Shown one piece after another: positions 34,319-43,262 of a stretch of 64,000 nt of DNA. Positions within the stretch are counted from its first letter, which is position 1, and each line of letters starts with the position of its first letter. A model generated the notes under the pieces. The model had not been told where the DNA came from. It did no database searches and saw only the letters and a list, made by a program, of their open reading frames with translations. Both the position numbers and the translations under genes were made by a program. This stretch comes from Opitutus sp. (GTDB lineage Bacteria > Verrucomicrobiota > Verrucomicrobiia > Opitutales > Opitutaceae), in assembly GCA_024998815.1 (NCBI GenBank), contig JACEUQ010000002.1, positions 758,501 to 822,500 on the forward strand. The letters run 5' to 3'.

Positions 34319-35044
34319 ATGCAGCTCCACATCCTTCCTGAGCGGACCGCCGGTGCCGCGGAAAACATGGCGGCGGACTTCCTGCTGCTGAACCGCTACC
34401 CTGCCCCGGAAAGCGCCCGGTTTCGCCATTACAGCTGGCGCATGCCCGCCGTGACGTTCGGCTTCGGCCAAAAAATCGCCTATGTGCGCGAGCAACTCAA
34501 GGCCCTCGCCCCCGACGAGCACTTGGACATCACCCGTCGGCCCACCGGTGGCGGCGTGGTGGATCACCGCGATGACTGGACCTTCGCCTTGGTCATCCCG
34601 CGAGGCCAACCACTCTACGATGCCCGCGCCACCGAGAGCTACCGCCGGGTCCACGCCGATTTGGTGGCCGCCCTCCAGGCCCAAGGTCAGCCCGTAGTGC
34701 TGAAAGAACGCTGTGACTCCGCCTGCTCAGGTGAACCCACCAGCGCGCCCACCGTCTGCTTCATCCGCCCAGAACTCTACGACGTACTCCATGCCGAGAC
34801 CGGCGCCAAAGTCGCCGGGGCGGCGCAGAAACGAACCAAGCACGGGCTCTTGTTTCAGGGCAGCATCGCCAAGTCGGCACTGGGCGAAGTGGACTGGGAT
34901 GCCTTCACCGAGGCCTTCACTACCCGCCTCGGTGAAACTCTCGGGGCCGAAGCGCTAACCAGCCCGTGGCCGGAATTTGCAGAGGGCGAAATGGACGGGC
35001 TGGTCGAGCAATACTCCGAAACCGGCTGGCTAGAATACCGCTGA
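34319..35044 (+). CDS. lplA: lipoate-protein ligase A family protein
   Basis: A 241-aa ligase of the biotin/lipoate A/B family, attaching lipoate (or octanoate) to E2 subunits. RRPTGGGVVDHRDDWTFAL is the lipoyl-binding loop, and AKVAGAAQKRTKHGLLFQGSI carries the conserved lysine that contacts lipoyl-AMP. The likely target in this window is K44 of SucB. It lacks the extra C-terminal domain of the long LplA form, so it may need a separate activator or act as an octanoyltransferase. Confidence 0.88.
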   Translation: MQLHILPERTAGAAENMAADFLLLNRYPAPESARFRHYSWRMPAVTFGFGQKIAYVREQLKALAPDEHLDITRRPTGGGVVDHRDDWTFALVIPRGQPLYDARATESYRRVHADLVAALQAQGQPVVLKERCDSACSGEPTSAPTVCFIRPELYDVLHAETGAKVAGAAQKRTKHGLLFQGSIAKSALGEVDWDAFTEAFTTRLGETLGAEALTSPWPEFAEGEMDGLVEQYSETGWLEYR

Positions 35045-35380
35045 TCGCCGGCGGGCAACGAAGGCCTCAAGCGCCCCGTTTTAGGAGGAGAAATCCCTTT
35101 CCGAGCCGACACGAATTCGACCGTTTTGAAGGGAACGAAACCGGCCACAACCGCCGCCACTGAAGGCCATCAACCGCGCCCAAAAACGCCGTATCGAAAA
35201 AAAGGATGCAGGCCCAAAAAGCCCGCCGTTTTTGCGTAAAAACACCCCTTTTCGCTCACTGGGCACTTGCATTTATAAAAGACTCACTGATGCTCGCCAC
35301 GCGCGGCGCATAATGCGCCAAACGCCCGAAACCACTTTCGGGCGTCCTACCAGAACCTAAAATCCATACAGGAACATCCC
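35045..35380. other. intergenic leader region with two hairpins
   Basis: No supported gene. GGCGCATAATGCGCC (35305-35319) is a perfect small palindrome. CGCCCGAAA and TTTCGGGCG (35323-35344) form a nine-base stem just before the histone-like gene, without a T run. A TTTATAAAA stretch at 35272-35280 could be part of a promoter for that gene. A minus-strand frame here (35081-35272) is not convincing. Confidence 0.55.
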
Positions 35381-35566
35381 ATGGCCAAAGCCACCAAGAC
35401 CGTTAAGAAAGTTGTCGCTGCCAAGAAGCCCGTCGCTGCCAAGAAGGCTGTCGTCGCCAAGAAGGCCGTCGCTGCTAAGAAGCCCGTCGTCGCCGCTAAG
35501 AAGGCTGTCGTCGCCAAGAAGCCCGTCGTAGCTGCCAAGAAGGCCGTCGTCGCCAAGAAGAAGTAA
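35381..35566 (+). CDS. Lys/Ala-rich histone H1-like protein (61 aa)
   Basis: Nearly the whole protein is repeated AAKKPVAAKKAVVAKK-type units, like the tails of eukaryotic H1 and bacterial Hc1/AlgP proteins that bind and compact DNA non-specifically. The coding DNA is itself a tandem repeat, so the number of units may vary. It has a hairpin-rich leader and a strong terminator, so it is a monocistronic and probably well-expressed gene. Confidence 0.9.
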   Translation: MAKATKTVKKVVAAKKPVAAKKAVVAKKAVAAKKPVVAAKKAVVAKKPVVAAKKAVVAKKK

Positions 35567-35593
35567 CGAGCCCGTCTCGCTGCCTTTTTAAGG

Positions 35594-35626
35594 AAAAAGC
35601 CGCCCGATTTTCGGGCGGCTTTTTTG
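35594..35626 (+). terminator. terminator of the histone-like gene
   Basis: AAGCCGCCCGA and TCGGGCGGCTTTTTT form a nine-base GC stem with a short loop followed by a T run, 28 bases after the stop codon. Confidence 0.92.
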
Positions 35627-35674
35627 TGCCTGCATCAGTCGTTATTGAAGCCCGAAACGGCCGGATTACCTCCG

Positions 35675-35737
35675 AAAAGTAGCGCGGACTTCCAGTCTGC
35701 CTCAGAGCTGAAATGCAGGCTGGAAGCCTGCGCTACT
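35675..35737. repeat. R2 palindrome copy
   Basis: AAGTAGCGCGGACTTCCAGT and inverted CAGGCTGGAAGCCTGCGCTA. Diverged, with paired changes in the right arm. Confidence 0.75.
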
Positions 35738-35773
35738 CCAGACCGCCTGCGGAGCTCGTTAAGGCGCTACAGT

Positions 35774-36112
35774 TCAATCCATCCAGTACCCGCCCTTACC
35801 CTTGTCATTGCCTGCACCGACCGCCTCCAACTCCTCGGCGTGCTCCTCGGGAACCTGCTCCAACGGGGCAAACCGCTCGGAGGAAAAACCCAGTTCTTGC
35901 TGGCCCGCGTGAAACGGATCGGTGGGGTTAACCAGCTCGGTGAGCAGCAAGCCCACGGTGGCGCTATCGCCGCCTTTGACGACCTTTTCCCGGCCGAGAA
36001 ACACCTCTCGAATGGTGTAGGTCGAACCCTTTACCGGGAGCTGCTTGTAGATGGCGCGGACCACCGCGACGAAGCTATCGTTGGTGCAGACGACTTTCTG
36101 TCCTTTGATCAT
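35774..36112 (-). CDS. hypothetical protein, small regulator-like (112 aa)
   Basis: Opens MIKGQKVVCTNDSF, has a central LPVKGSTYTIREVFLG and ends SSERFAPLEQVPEEHAEELEAV. This layout (short beta-rich domain, SxRFxPL motif, acidic tail) resembles small phage- or plasmid-borne proteins of unknown function seen in many bacteria. It lies upstream of the DUF5069 gene's end, on the same strand in the opposite order, with 59 bases between. Function unknown. Confidence 0.75.
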   Translation of the reverse strand: MIKGQKVVCTNDSFVAVVRAIYKQLPVKGSTYTIREVFLGREKVVKGGDSATVGLLLTELVNPTDPFHAGQQELGFSSERFAPLEQVPEEHAEELEAVGAGNDKGKGGYWMD

Positions 36113-36171
36113 GATGAAGGGAAACTACGGGGAAGGTTTGCACGGACGCAACTGGCGGTTGCGAAGGAAGC

Positions 36172-36633
36172 CTACTCGATGCGGCCTTCGTCGAAGTCGA
36201 TCAGGTCAGGGACACTGATGATCTGCTCGGCGCGGTCGGCGCAGCCCATGGCGGTGAGGGCCTCTTTTAAGAACTCACGCCCGGCCGGGGTCAGCCCCTT
36301 TTGCACGAGTTCGCGGTTCCATTTTATCGCGCGCACGTCGGCAGGGAAGAGCGCGAGGAGACCGGCCTCAATCTCCGCGGCAGTCGTTGCCGTATGGACG
36401 ATTTTTTCCACCGCAGCCGGCTCGACGCCCAGGTGCATACAGAGGAAGCGGTCGAGGCCACGCTTGTAGTTCTTGGCGTAGCTGGCCGGGAGCGCGCCGT
36501 GGGCTTTTACGTAGGCGCACTTGGCCAGGAACCGGGGCAGGTAGAGCAGGCCGGTCGCCGGGTGCGGTTGGTAGGGCGAAGGCAGGCAGGTGAGCACCTC
36601 TCCGGTCGAACCGGGAATGGGTTTGGACAACAT
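36172..36633 (-). CDS. DUF5069 domain protein (153 aa)
   Basis: Matches the DUF5069 pattern: TGLLYLPRFLAKCAYVKAHGALPASYAKNYKRGLDRFLCMHLG, with later helices. Stand-alone DUF5069 proteins are common in Verrucomicrobiota. No biochemical role is known to me. The start at 36633 gives MLSKPIPGSTGEVL; a shorter start is not obvious. Confidence 0.8.
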   Translation of the reverse strand: MLSKPIPGSTGEVLTCLPSPYQPHPATGLLYLPRFLAKCAYVKAHGALPASYAKNYKRGLDRFLCMHLGVEPAAVEKIVHTATTAAEIEAGLLALFPADVRAIKWNRELVQKGLTPAGREFLKEALTAMGCADRAEQIISVPDLIDFDEGRIE

Positions 36634-36787
36634 GGGGGTTACTGGACCCGAGTGCGGGGCGCTTGAAAACTCCTTTCTGCGCCCCGACGAAGGACGAGCG
36701 CTGCTCCGTCTCCAGAGGCGGTAACATTGATCTTGTCGGATTGAGCTCTGAGGTAGTGCGGTGCTTTGAATGTGACCGCCTCCGGCA

Positions 36788-38272
36788 TTAAAGACCGAGG
36801 GCAGCTTCGATAGCCTTCACCGAAGTGCGCAGAATCTGGAGCCGAGCGTGGCGTTTGTCATTCGCGGGAACGAGGTGCCAAGGCGCATCGGTGGTCGCGG
36901 TAAGCGCCAGCATATCGCCGACGGCAATCTCGTAGGCGGCCCATTTATTCCGGTTACGCCAGTCCTCGTCGTTAATTTTATGCTGCTTGTAGGCCGTCTG
37001 CTCGCGCTCACGAAAGCGCCGCAATTGCTCCTCCTGGCTGACGTGCATCCAGAACTTGATCACAATGGTGCCGTGCTCGGTCAATTGGCCCTCAAAGTCG
37101 TTGATCTCGTCGTAGGCCCGGCGCCATTCGGCCTCGCTGCAAAAGCCCTCGAGGCGCTCAACAAGCACCCGCCCGTACCAGGAGCGGTCGTAAATCGAGG
37201 TGAGCCCAGCTCGCGGCAGGTGGCGCCAGAAACGCCACAGGTAGTGATGAGCATTTTCCTCGTCCGTGGGCTTGGCCACGGGAATTACCCGATAATCCTG
37301 GGCATCAATCGCGCTCGTCAGACGCCGAATCGCCCCGCCTTTGCCCGCCGCATCCCAACCTTCGAATACAAAAACGATGGAGCGCTGCGCTTTCTGGGCG
37401 GCGCGGGTAGCGCGGTTGAGGCGACCCAACCACTTCTCGCGCTTGGCCTCGTAGTCTTCCGATGACAATTTCTGGTCCAGCGGCAGAGCAAGCAAACCCG
37501 CCAGTCCATCCGGCCGCAGCGAGACAGGAACACTGGGCGCTGGCACCCGGACCCGGGGCGCATCGAAGCGCTGTAAATGTGCCTCCAGTTGACTCACCAA
37601 AAGGGCGGCGACCTCGAGGTTCCGCTTGCGGGAATCCGCCGCATCGATGACCACCCAAGGGGCTCCGGTGCGGTGGGTTTCCTCGCGTAAACGAGTAGTA
37701 GACTGGGCGATCCGGGCATGGTTGCGATGATGCCGGCGAGCCTCATCGGTCACTCGCCAAGCCGTATCGGGATTGTCGGCCAGTTCGTCGAGGCGCCGGC
37801 GCTGGTCGGACTCGGAAAGGTGGAGCCAGATTTTGATGATGAGCGTGCCGTTATCGGAGAGGAGTTTCTCAAAGGCCCGAATGTGGCCGAGGTGGCGCTC
37901 GATATGCGCAGGCTTGGGTACGTCGCCAGCCTGGGCGCGCAAAAGCTCGGTGTACCATGAGCCGGCAAAAACCCCCAGGCGGCCATACGACGGCAGGCAG
38001 CGCCAAAACCGCCACATCAAGGGGCGCTCGCGCTCCTCGTCGGAGGGTTCACGAAAGGCGACGGTCTCCACCCCGCGCGGGTCGAGCCAGGCGCTCAGGG
38101 TGTTGATCACCTCGCCACGGCCACCGCCTTCCTCGCCAGCGAAAATGAGCAGAACCTTGGTCGGCGCTGCCTTGAGCCGAACCTGCAACTGAACGAGCTT
38201 CTCCCGTAAAGCCGGGACCCGCTCTTCGTAGATTTTTTTAGTCAATCGAGGGGCCGGAATCTCTTGGGTCAT
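36788..38272 (-). CDS. pap: polyphosphate:AMP phosphotransferase (tandem PPK2 domains)
   Basis: A 494-aa two-domain PPK2-class enzyme that phosphorylates AMP to ADP with polyphosphate. The N-terminal domain keeps the fold, but its Walker A is degenerate (IFAGEEGGGRGEVINTL). The C-terminal domain has a full one (FVFEGWDAAGKGGAIRRLT) plus KPTDEENAHHYLWRFWRHLP and the lid IYDRSWYGRVLVERLEGF. One inactive-looking plus one active half is the known class II Pap architecture. Confidence 0.92.
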   Translation of the reverse strand: MTQEIPAPRLTKKIYEERVPALREKLVQLQVRLKAAPTKVLLIFAGEEGGGRGEVINTLSAWLDPRGVETVAFREPSDEERERPLMWRFWRCLPSYGRLGVFAGSWYTELLRAQAGDVPKPAHIERHLGHIRAFEKLLSDNGTLIIKIWLHLSESDQRRRLDELADNPDTAWRVTDEARRHHRNHARIAQSTTRLREETHRTGAPWVVIDAADSRKRNLEVAALLVSQLEAHLQRFDAPRVRVPAPSVPVSLRPDGLAGLLALPLDQKLSSEDYEAKREKWLGRLNRATRAAQKAQRSIVFVFEGWDAAGKGGAIRRLTSAIDAQDYRVIPVAKPTDEENAHHYLWRFWRHLPRAGLTSIYDRSWYGRVLVERLEGFCSEAEWRRAYDEINDFEGQLTEHGTIVIKFWMHVSQEEQLRRFREREQTAYKQHKINDEDWRNRNKWAAYEIAVGDMLALTATTDAPWHLVPANDKRHARLQILRTSVKAIEAALGL

Positions 38273-38394
38273 GAGCCGAGAATAGAGGCTTCGCCCCAGC
38301 AGCGTGTCGAGCCGTGTTTACTATCCGCCGAGGGTTTGGCGGGGGCGTTAAAATACACGCGCGAAAAGTGCTACCAAAACAGCAGAGTTTCCGG

Positions 38395-40319
38395 CACCGC
38401 CGATTCATTGAACAGCTAAACACCTGAATACTAACAAAGGAGCGGAATAAGCGGGACAAGCCCTAGGAAATCATTTTGGCTGGGTGAATGATGCCGGCCG
38501 AAACGAACCCGTCGAACCCCCAAGGGGAGGTGATTTCGCTGCGCCACTTGCAGGTGCAGGTGCTAGACAGCCCCGAGTTAAACGCCCGAGCGCAGGGGCT
38601 GCTTGAGGAGCATCACTATCTGGGCGCGGTGAAACCGGTGGGCGAGCGGCTGCTGTACGCGGTGAGCGATGCGCAGGGCACCTGGGTGGCGGTGCTGGTG
38701 TTTGCGGCGGCGGCGCTGCACCTGCGCGGCCGGGAGGCGTGGATTGGCTGGAGTGGCGAACAGCGCCGACGCCGATTGGCGCTGGTGGTCAACAACGTGC
38801 GGTTCCTGCTGCTGCCCAAGCCGGCGGTGCCCAACTTGGGCTCGGCGGTTTTGAGCCGGGTGCTCGGCCGGCTCAGTGCCGACTGGCAGTCGCGTTACGA
38901 GCACCCCGTGCTCGTCGTGGAAACCTTCGTCGACCCCGAGCGTTTTACGGGAAGTGTATACAAGGCATCCGGGTGGACCGAGTTGGGCCTGACCAAGGGC
39001 AACACGCGTAAGTCGCGCGATTACTACGAGCACCACGCCAAGCCCAAGCGCTTGTTTGTGCGCGAGCTGGAGCCCCGGGCCCGGAGAGCTCTTCAGGCAG
39101 GGCAGATCAAACCCTCGCTGGCTGCGGTGGAGGCGAAAGTTCCGGTGCGAAGTACCCTGAAGGCCCCCGATTTAATCAGCCTGGCGGAGGCCTTCCGGCA
39201 AGTGCCTGAATACCGCGCCTACATCGGGGCCTATCCCTTGCACGCGCTGCTGGCGATCACGGCGGCGGCCTATCTGGCCGGAGCACCCCGCGGCCAACGT
39301 GACCTGGCCGCTTTCGCCCGCCGGCTCTCCCCGGTCCAACGCCAAGCCCTCGGGGTGATCCGCCGCCGCGGCAAATACGGCGCTCCCAGCCAGCCCACCT
39401 TTAGTCGGCTGTTCGCCCGCGTTCAGGCCTCGCGCATCGAGGAGGTTTTACTCGCCCACCAACGTCAGGTGCGAGGCGAGCCCCCCGACAGCGAGATCGT
39501 GGTCATCGACGGCAAAGTCCCCAAGCACAGCGGCGGACAAAACGTCGTGACCGCGGTTACCTCGCCGAGCTTGTTTTATCTCGGCAGCGAGGTCGTCGCC
39601 GAAAAAAGTAACGAGATTCCCGCCGCCCGCGCCCTGTGTGAGAGACTCGATTTGGTCGATAAACTCGTGAGCCTTGATGCCCTGCATACCCAGGCGGACA
39701 CCGCGCGGGCGATCGTACTGGAGCATGGCGGCGACTACCTGTTCACCGTCAAAGGCAATCAGCCCGGCTTGCAGAAAATCGTAGCAGCGCAAGTGCCCGA
39801 TCCGGGCGCCCCTTTTTTGACCCGTTAAAAGATCCCGCTGCCGAGCAACGTACCACCCAGGAAAAGAAGCACCCCGTGACGCGCACCCTGGTGGCGCGCG
39901 AGTTGAGCGCGGAAAGCGCCTGCTTCCCCCTGGTGGCGCAAGCCGCGAGAATCTGCCGAAAACGCCACGGCAAGCCCACCGAGACCGTGGCGCTGATCAC
40001 CAGTCGCCCCGCCGCCGAGTTGACTCCCGCCCAATGGCTGGAGGTCAACATTGCGCACTGGGGAATCGAGACCGGTTTGCATGCCCGCCTCGACGCCTCG
40101 CGCCAGGATGATCGCTGCCGATTACGCCGCCCGAACGCGGTGCGCATCCACGGCATGTTCAACCGCTGGGCCAACAGCCTGTTCATGCACTGGCGCGGTC
40201 AACGAACTAAAAAACGCCACCTTTATACCTCCGACTTTATCGCCCACATGTCCGAAAATCATGACCGTCGCGCGCTCCGCGCACTTACCTCGGTAAACTT
40301 CCCGCTATGAATCGGCGCT
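38395..40319 (+). mobile_element. ISAs1-type element with DruA domain (1925 bp)
   Basis: Flanked by the 10-bp direct repeat GAGTTTCCGG (38385-38394 and 40320-40329), the size expected for the ISAs1 family. The inner end word CGCCGATTCAT (38398-38408) is repeated inverted at 40307-40317, overlapping the transposase stop. The single gene is frameshifted at a T run. Confidence 0.85.
38488..40310 (+). CDS. DruA (DUF4338)-ISAs1 transposase fusion, needs -1 frameshift
   Basis: Frame one runs 38488-39828 (446 aa). Its N-terminal ~200 residues match the DUF4338/DruA domain: LLEEHHYLGAVKPVGERLLY, VPNLGSAVLSRVLGRLSADW, VETFVDPERFTGSVYKASGW. An ISAs1 transposase follows, with YPLHALLAITAAAYLAGA, VVIDGKVPKHSGGQ and LFTVKGNQPGLQKIV. 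The rest (NIAHWGIETGLHARLDASRQDD, FNRWANSLFMHWRG) is in the -1 frame to 40310 with no stop between. The shift coincides with T TTT TTG at 39813-39819. Either programmed -1 slippage or a lost T explains it. Confidence 0.85.
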
Positions 40320-40443
40320 GAGTTTCCGGGACGAAGCCCAAGCAAAGCTTGGCACAGTCACATTTTGCGGATAAAAACTGCGCAGCAATAAGGGAATTTG
40401 GTGCGTGTCACCCGCCCTATTTTCGCCCTAGGTTTTTGCCCGC

Positions 40444-41433
40444 ATGAGCAAACAACCCATTCGCGTCGCCGTGACCGGAGCAGCCGGTCAGATCTCCTAC
40501 TCGCTATTGTTCCGCATCGCCTCCGGCGCGATGTTCGGCCCCGACCAACCGGTCATCCTGCAACTCATCGAGGTGCCTTTTGAAAAGGCCATGAAGGCGC
40601 TTGAAGGCGTCGCCATGGAACTCGACGACTGTGCCTTCCCCCTGCTGCAAAGCATGGTCCTAACCGACGACCCGCGCGTTGGTTTTAAAGACGCCAACTG
40701 GTCACTGCTGGTCGGCGCCAAGCCCCGCGGACCCGGCATGGAGCGCGCCGATCTCCTTAAGGACAACGGCAAGATTTTCATCGGCCAAGGTAAGATCATA
40801 GACGAGGTCGCCGCTGCCGACGCCCGCGTCGCCGTGGTGGGTAACCCCGCCAACACGAACTGTATGATCGCCGCCTCGCAGGCCAAGCGCCTCACCGCCG
40901 ATCGCTTCACCGCCATGGTGCGCCTCGACCAGAACCGCGCCCAGGCCCAGTTGGCCAAGAAGGCCGGCGTCGCCCTCACCGCCGTCAAAGACATCTTCAT
41001 TTACGGTAACCACAGCCCGACCATGTTCCCCGCCTTCGCCCACGCCTCCATCGGCGGTAAGTCGGCCATCGACGTGATCAACGACAAGGAATGGCTCACC
41101 GGCCCGTTCCTTGAGACCGTCGGCAAACGCGGCGCCGCGATCATCGCCGCCCGCGGCCTCTCGTCGGCCGCCTCGGCCGCCAACGCCCTCGTCGACCACG
41201 TGCACAGTCTAGTGACCCCCGGTGCCATCCACTCCGTCGCGGTGAAGTCCGAAGGCCGCTACGGCTTCGACCCCGAAGTCTGGGCCGGTATGCCCGTGCG
41301 CACCACCACGCCCGGCAGCTACGAGGTCATCACCGGTTATGAGATGTGCGAATTCGCCAAGTCGAAGATCGCCCTCACCAACAAAGAGCTGGTCGAAGAG
41401 CGCGCCGCCGTCATCGACATGATCAAGGGCTAA
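40444..41433 (+). CDS. mdh: malate dehydrogenase
   Basis: The NAD-dependent malate dehydrogenase of the TCA cycle (329 aa, the longer cytosolic-type form). The cofactor motif is [19 protein letters not shown]. Substrate residues lie in [17 protein letters not shown] and [12 protein letters not shown], and the catalytic His is in [11 protein letters not shown]. It follows the ISAs1 insertion directly but retains its own leader and has a terminator. It works in the same cycle as sucA-sucB-lpdA. Confidence 0.96.
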   Translation: MSKQPIRVAVTGAAGQISYSLLFRIASGAMFGPDQPVILQLIEVPFEKAMKALEGVAMELDDCAFPLLQSMVLTDDPRVGFKDANWSLLVGAKPRGPGMERADLLKDNGKIFIGQGKIIDEVAAADARVAVVGNPANTNCMIAASQAKRLTADRFTAMVRLDQNRAQAQLAKKAGVALTAVKDIFIYGNHSPTMFPAFAHASIGGKSAIDVINDKEWLTGPFLETVGKRGAAIIAARGLSSAASAANALVDHVHSLVTPGAIHSVAVKSEGRYGFDPEVWAGMPVRTTTPGSYEVITGYEMCEFAKSKIALTNKELVEERAAVIDMIKG

Positions 41434-41461
41434 TCGCCCCCATCCCGAGCATCCCTCGCAA

Positions 41462-41492
41462 AAACGGCGCCCTCCCCGGGCGCCGTTTTTTT
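41462..41492 (+). terminator. terminator of mdh
   Basis: AACGGCGCCC and GGGCGCCGTT pair around a five-base loop and run into seven T residues, about 30 bases after the mdh stop. Confidence 0.93.
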
Positions 41493-41504
41493 GTGCGAGG
41501 TGAG

Positions 41505-41640
41505 GGGCCACCTTGGGGTGGGCTGGATCGGGCGGCCGAAAAAAGTAGCGCAGACTTCCCAGTCTGCCTCGGGCGATTGCCGGAGCAGACTGGAAGTCTG
41601 CGCTACTTTGCGAACACGGACGACACGGAGGTCGTCCCTC
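41505..41640. repeat. R3 repeat with R2 nested inside
   Basis: The left R3 arm (GGGGCCACCTTGGGGTGGGC) and right R3 arm (AACACGGACGACACGGAGGT) are separated by a complete R2 unit beginning GGCGGCCGAAAAAAGTAGCG. The same nested arrangement is at 53.9 kb, whereas 48.07 kb has R3 alone. Confidence 0.8.
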
Positions 41641-41644
41641 CGCA

Positions 41645-41690
41645 ATCGTTCTCGTTCTCCTACTCTTACTCGTTCTCGACTCCGACTCCG
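41645..41690. repeat. R5 tract, pyrimidine arm
   Basis: TCGTTCTCGTTCTCCTACTC with its continuation is the inverted counterpart of 43203-43240. The pair brackets ptsH-kdsB. Confidence 0.7.
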
Positions 41691-41742
41691 TTTCCGGATG
41701 CCGACGAGCACTTCGACGCTCACGTCGCCCCCCAAGCGGCCA

Positions 41743-41770
41743 CAAAAAAGGCGGCCCGCTTGGGGCCGCC
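41743..41770 (-). terminator. terminator of the HPr gene
   Basis: Read on the minus strand, GGCGGCCC and GGGCCGCC pair across a short loop and are followed by TTTTTT, about 45 bases past the HPr stop codon. Confidence 0.85.
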
Positions 41771-41813
41771 TGCTTCAATTCGGGGTTTTTGGGTCAACCC
41801 GTTCCGTGGCCAG

Positions 41814-42113
41814 TCAGGCCTCGTCGAACTTGCGCGTGAAGAGCTGTTCGAGCTCGGTGAGCATCTGCGGGGCGTCGTCGCCGGTGGCGAGGAACTTGAC
41901 CTTCGAACCTTTGCCGGCAGCGAGCATCATCAAGCCCATGATGGACTTACCGTTAACCTGCTCCTCGTCTTTTTTGACAAAAACGTCGGCCTTAAATTTG
42001 TTGGTGATACGCACGATCATGGCCGCCGGGCGTGCGTGAATGCCCATTTTGTTCTGAACAACCAGTTCCTTCACATTCGGGCTGGGGGTAGTAGTAGTTT
42101 TATCCATTGCCAT
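41814..42113 (-). CDS. ptsH: HPr family phosphocarrier protein
   Basis: A 99-aa HPr-like protein with an N-terminal Thr/Ser/Pro extension before [20 protein letters not shown], which holds the phosphorylatable His (H26). [18 protein letters not shown] carries the regulatory Ser (S57), so both EI-type and HprK-type phosphorylation are possible. Two close ATG codons (42113, 42107) compete; the first is used here. The upstream open frame to 42158 is not family-like. No EI or EII gene is nearby, so a regulatory (NPr-type) role is plausible. Confidence 0.9.
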   Translation of the reverse strand: MAMDKTTTTPSPNVKELVVQNKMGIHARPAAMIVRITNKFKADVFVKKDEEQVNGKSIMGLMMLAAGKGSKVKFLATGDDAPQMLTELEQLFTRKFDEA

Positions 42114-42185
42114 TTGCCTAAGCAGAGTCCGGCGCGAGGCGACGGCTTGCAACCCCAAAACCGGAACCCCAGCGTTTGCCCCACC

Positions 42186-42932
42186 ATGTCCAAGACCGCG
42201 ATCATCGTTCCCTGCCGGCTCGAATCCACGCGCTTCCCCCGCAAACTGTTACACCTCATCAAGGGGCGTCCGTTGCTGCTGTGGGTGGCCGAGCGCATCC
42301 GCCAGGAAGCCCCGGAATTCCCGCTTTTTTTCGCCGTGGACGACGAGTTGTTGGCGGCCCCGCTGCGTGCGGCCGGGTTCACCGCGATCCTCACCGGGGT
42401 GCAACACCAGAGCGGTACCGACCGCATCGCCGAGGCCAACCGCACCGTGCAGGCCGACCAGGTTATCAACGTGCAGGCCGACGAGCCGCTGGTGACCCGA
42501 GCTCAGATTTTGACCCTGGCCGAGCTGATCAGCGGCACGGCGGCGATGGCCACGTTGGGCACGCCGTTCACCACGGCGGCGGATTTCAACAACCCCAATC
42601 AGGTCAAAGTGGTCTTCGCGCCAGGCGACGGACGTGCACTTTATTTCTCCCGCGCGCCGATTCCCTATGGCCGCGACCGCGCCGGCGTGGTCGACGACGC
42701 CTGGGTACAGGCCAACCCGTGCTTCAAACACCTCGGCCTCTACGCGTACAAAGCCGACCTCATCGAACGCTTCGCCCGCTTGCCGCTGGGGCGCTACGAG
42801 CAGCTGGAAAAACTGGAGCAACTGCGGGTTTTGGAAAACGGTTACGAGATCCGCTGCGGGGTGACCAACGACCCGACCATCGGCGTCGATACGCCAGAGG
42901 ATGCGGTCAAGTTTGAGCAGTGGCTGGGCTGA
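42186..42932 (+). CDS. kdsB: 3-deoxy-manno-octulosonate cytidylyltransferase
   Basis: Activates Kdo as CMP-Kdo for LPS core assembly (248 aa), evidence for an outer membrane with Kdo-containing LPS. The nucleotide site is [17 protein letters not shown]. The central [14 protein letters not shown] and [11 protein letters not shown], and the later [30 protein letters not shown] and [12 protein letters not shown], are all family signatures. The open frame extends far upstream, but [11 protein letters not shown] at 42186 is the natural start. Confidence 0.95.
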   Translation: MSKTAIIVPCRLESTRFPRKLLHLIKGRPLLLWVAERIRQEAPEFPLFFAVDDELLAAPLRAAGFTAILTGVQHQSGTDRIAEANRTVQADQVINVQADEPLVTRAQILTLAELISGTAAMATLGTPFTTAADFNNPNQVKVVFAPGDGRALYFSRAPIPYGRDRAGVVDDAWVQANPCFKHLGLYAYKADLIERFARLPLGRYEQLEKLEQLRVLENGYEIRCGVTNDPTIGVDTPEDAVKFEQWLG

Positions 42933-43105
42933 TACTGCGGAGCGCTCAAGTCGAGTCTCGCCGCATCCTTGAGCTCACGCTCAAGGCCACACCCTTCGTT
43001 GACACACTCCCCGTGGCCTTGAGCGTGAGCTCAAGGATGTTTACCCCAAGGAATCCGCAGCTCCAGGAACCGATTTCATTCAGCTCACCTCGAACGCGAA
43101 TTCGC
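42932..43105. repeat. R1 element, diverged copy (about 174 bp)
   Basis: The left edge overlaps the kdsB stop codon. The hairpin core CCTTGAGCTCACGCTCAAGG and inverse is intact, while the outer end is degenerate (ATACTGCGGAGCGCTCAAG). The right end reads CGAACGCGAATTCG. Confidence 0.75.
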
Positions 43106-43202
43106 CCGAAAGGCCCGGATTTCGAAACCGGAGTTAAGTCCGATACACGAGGGCCGACCTCAGTGTCGTCCGCGCCAGAGGCCGGAAAATACGCCGGGCT
43201 AG

Positions 43203-43240
43203 AGAACGAGTAGGAGTAAGAGTAGGAGTAGGAGAACGAT
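43203..43240. repeat. R5 tract, purine arm
   Basis: GAGAACGAGTAGGAGTAAGA and continuation, the inverse of 41645-41690. Confidence 0.7.
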
Positions 43241-43262
43241 TGCGGCCGGAGATCCGCGCCCC

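Noticed and set aside
35081-35272. 63-codon minus-strand frame upstream of the histone-like gene
   Set aside because: No start context or conserved-looking sequence; the region is better explained as leader and intergenic DNA.
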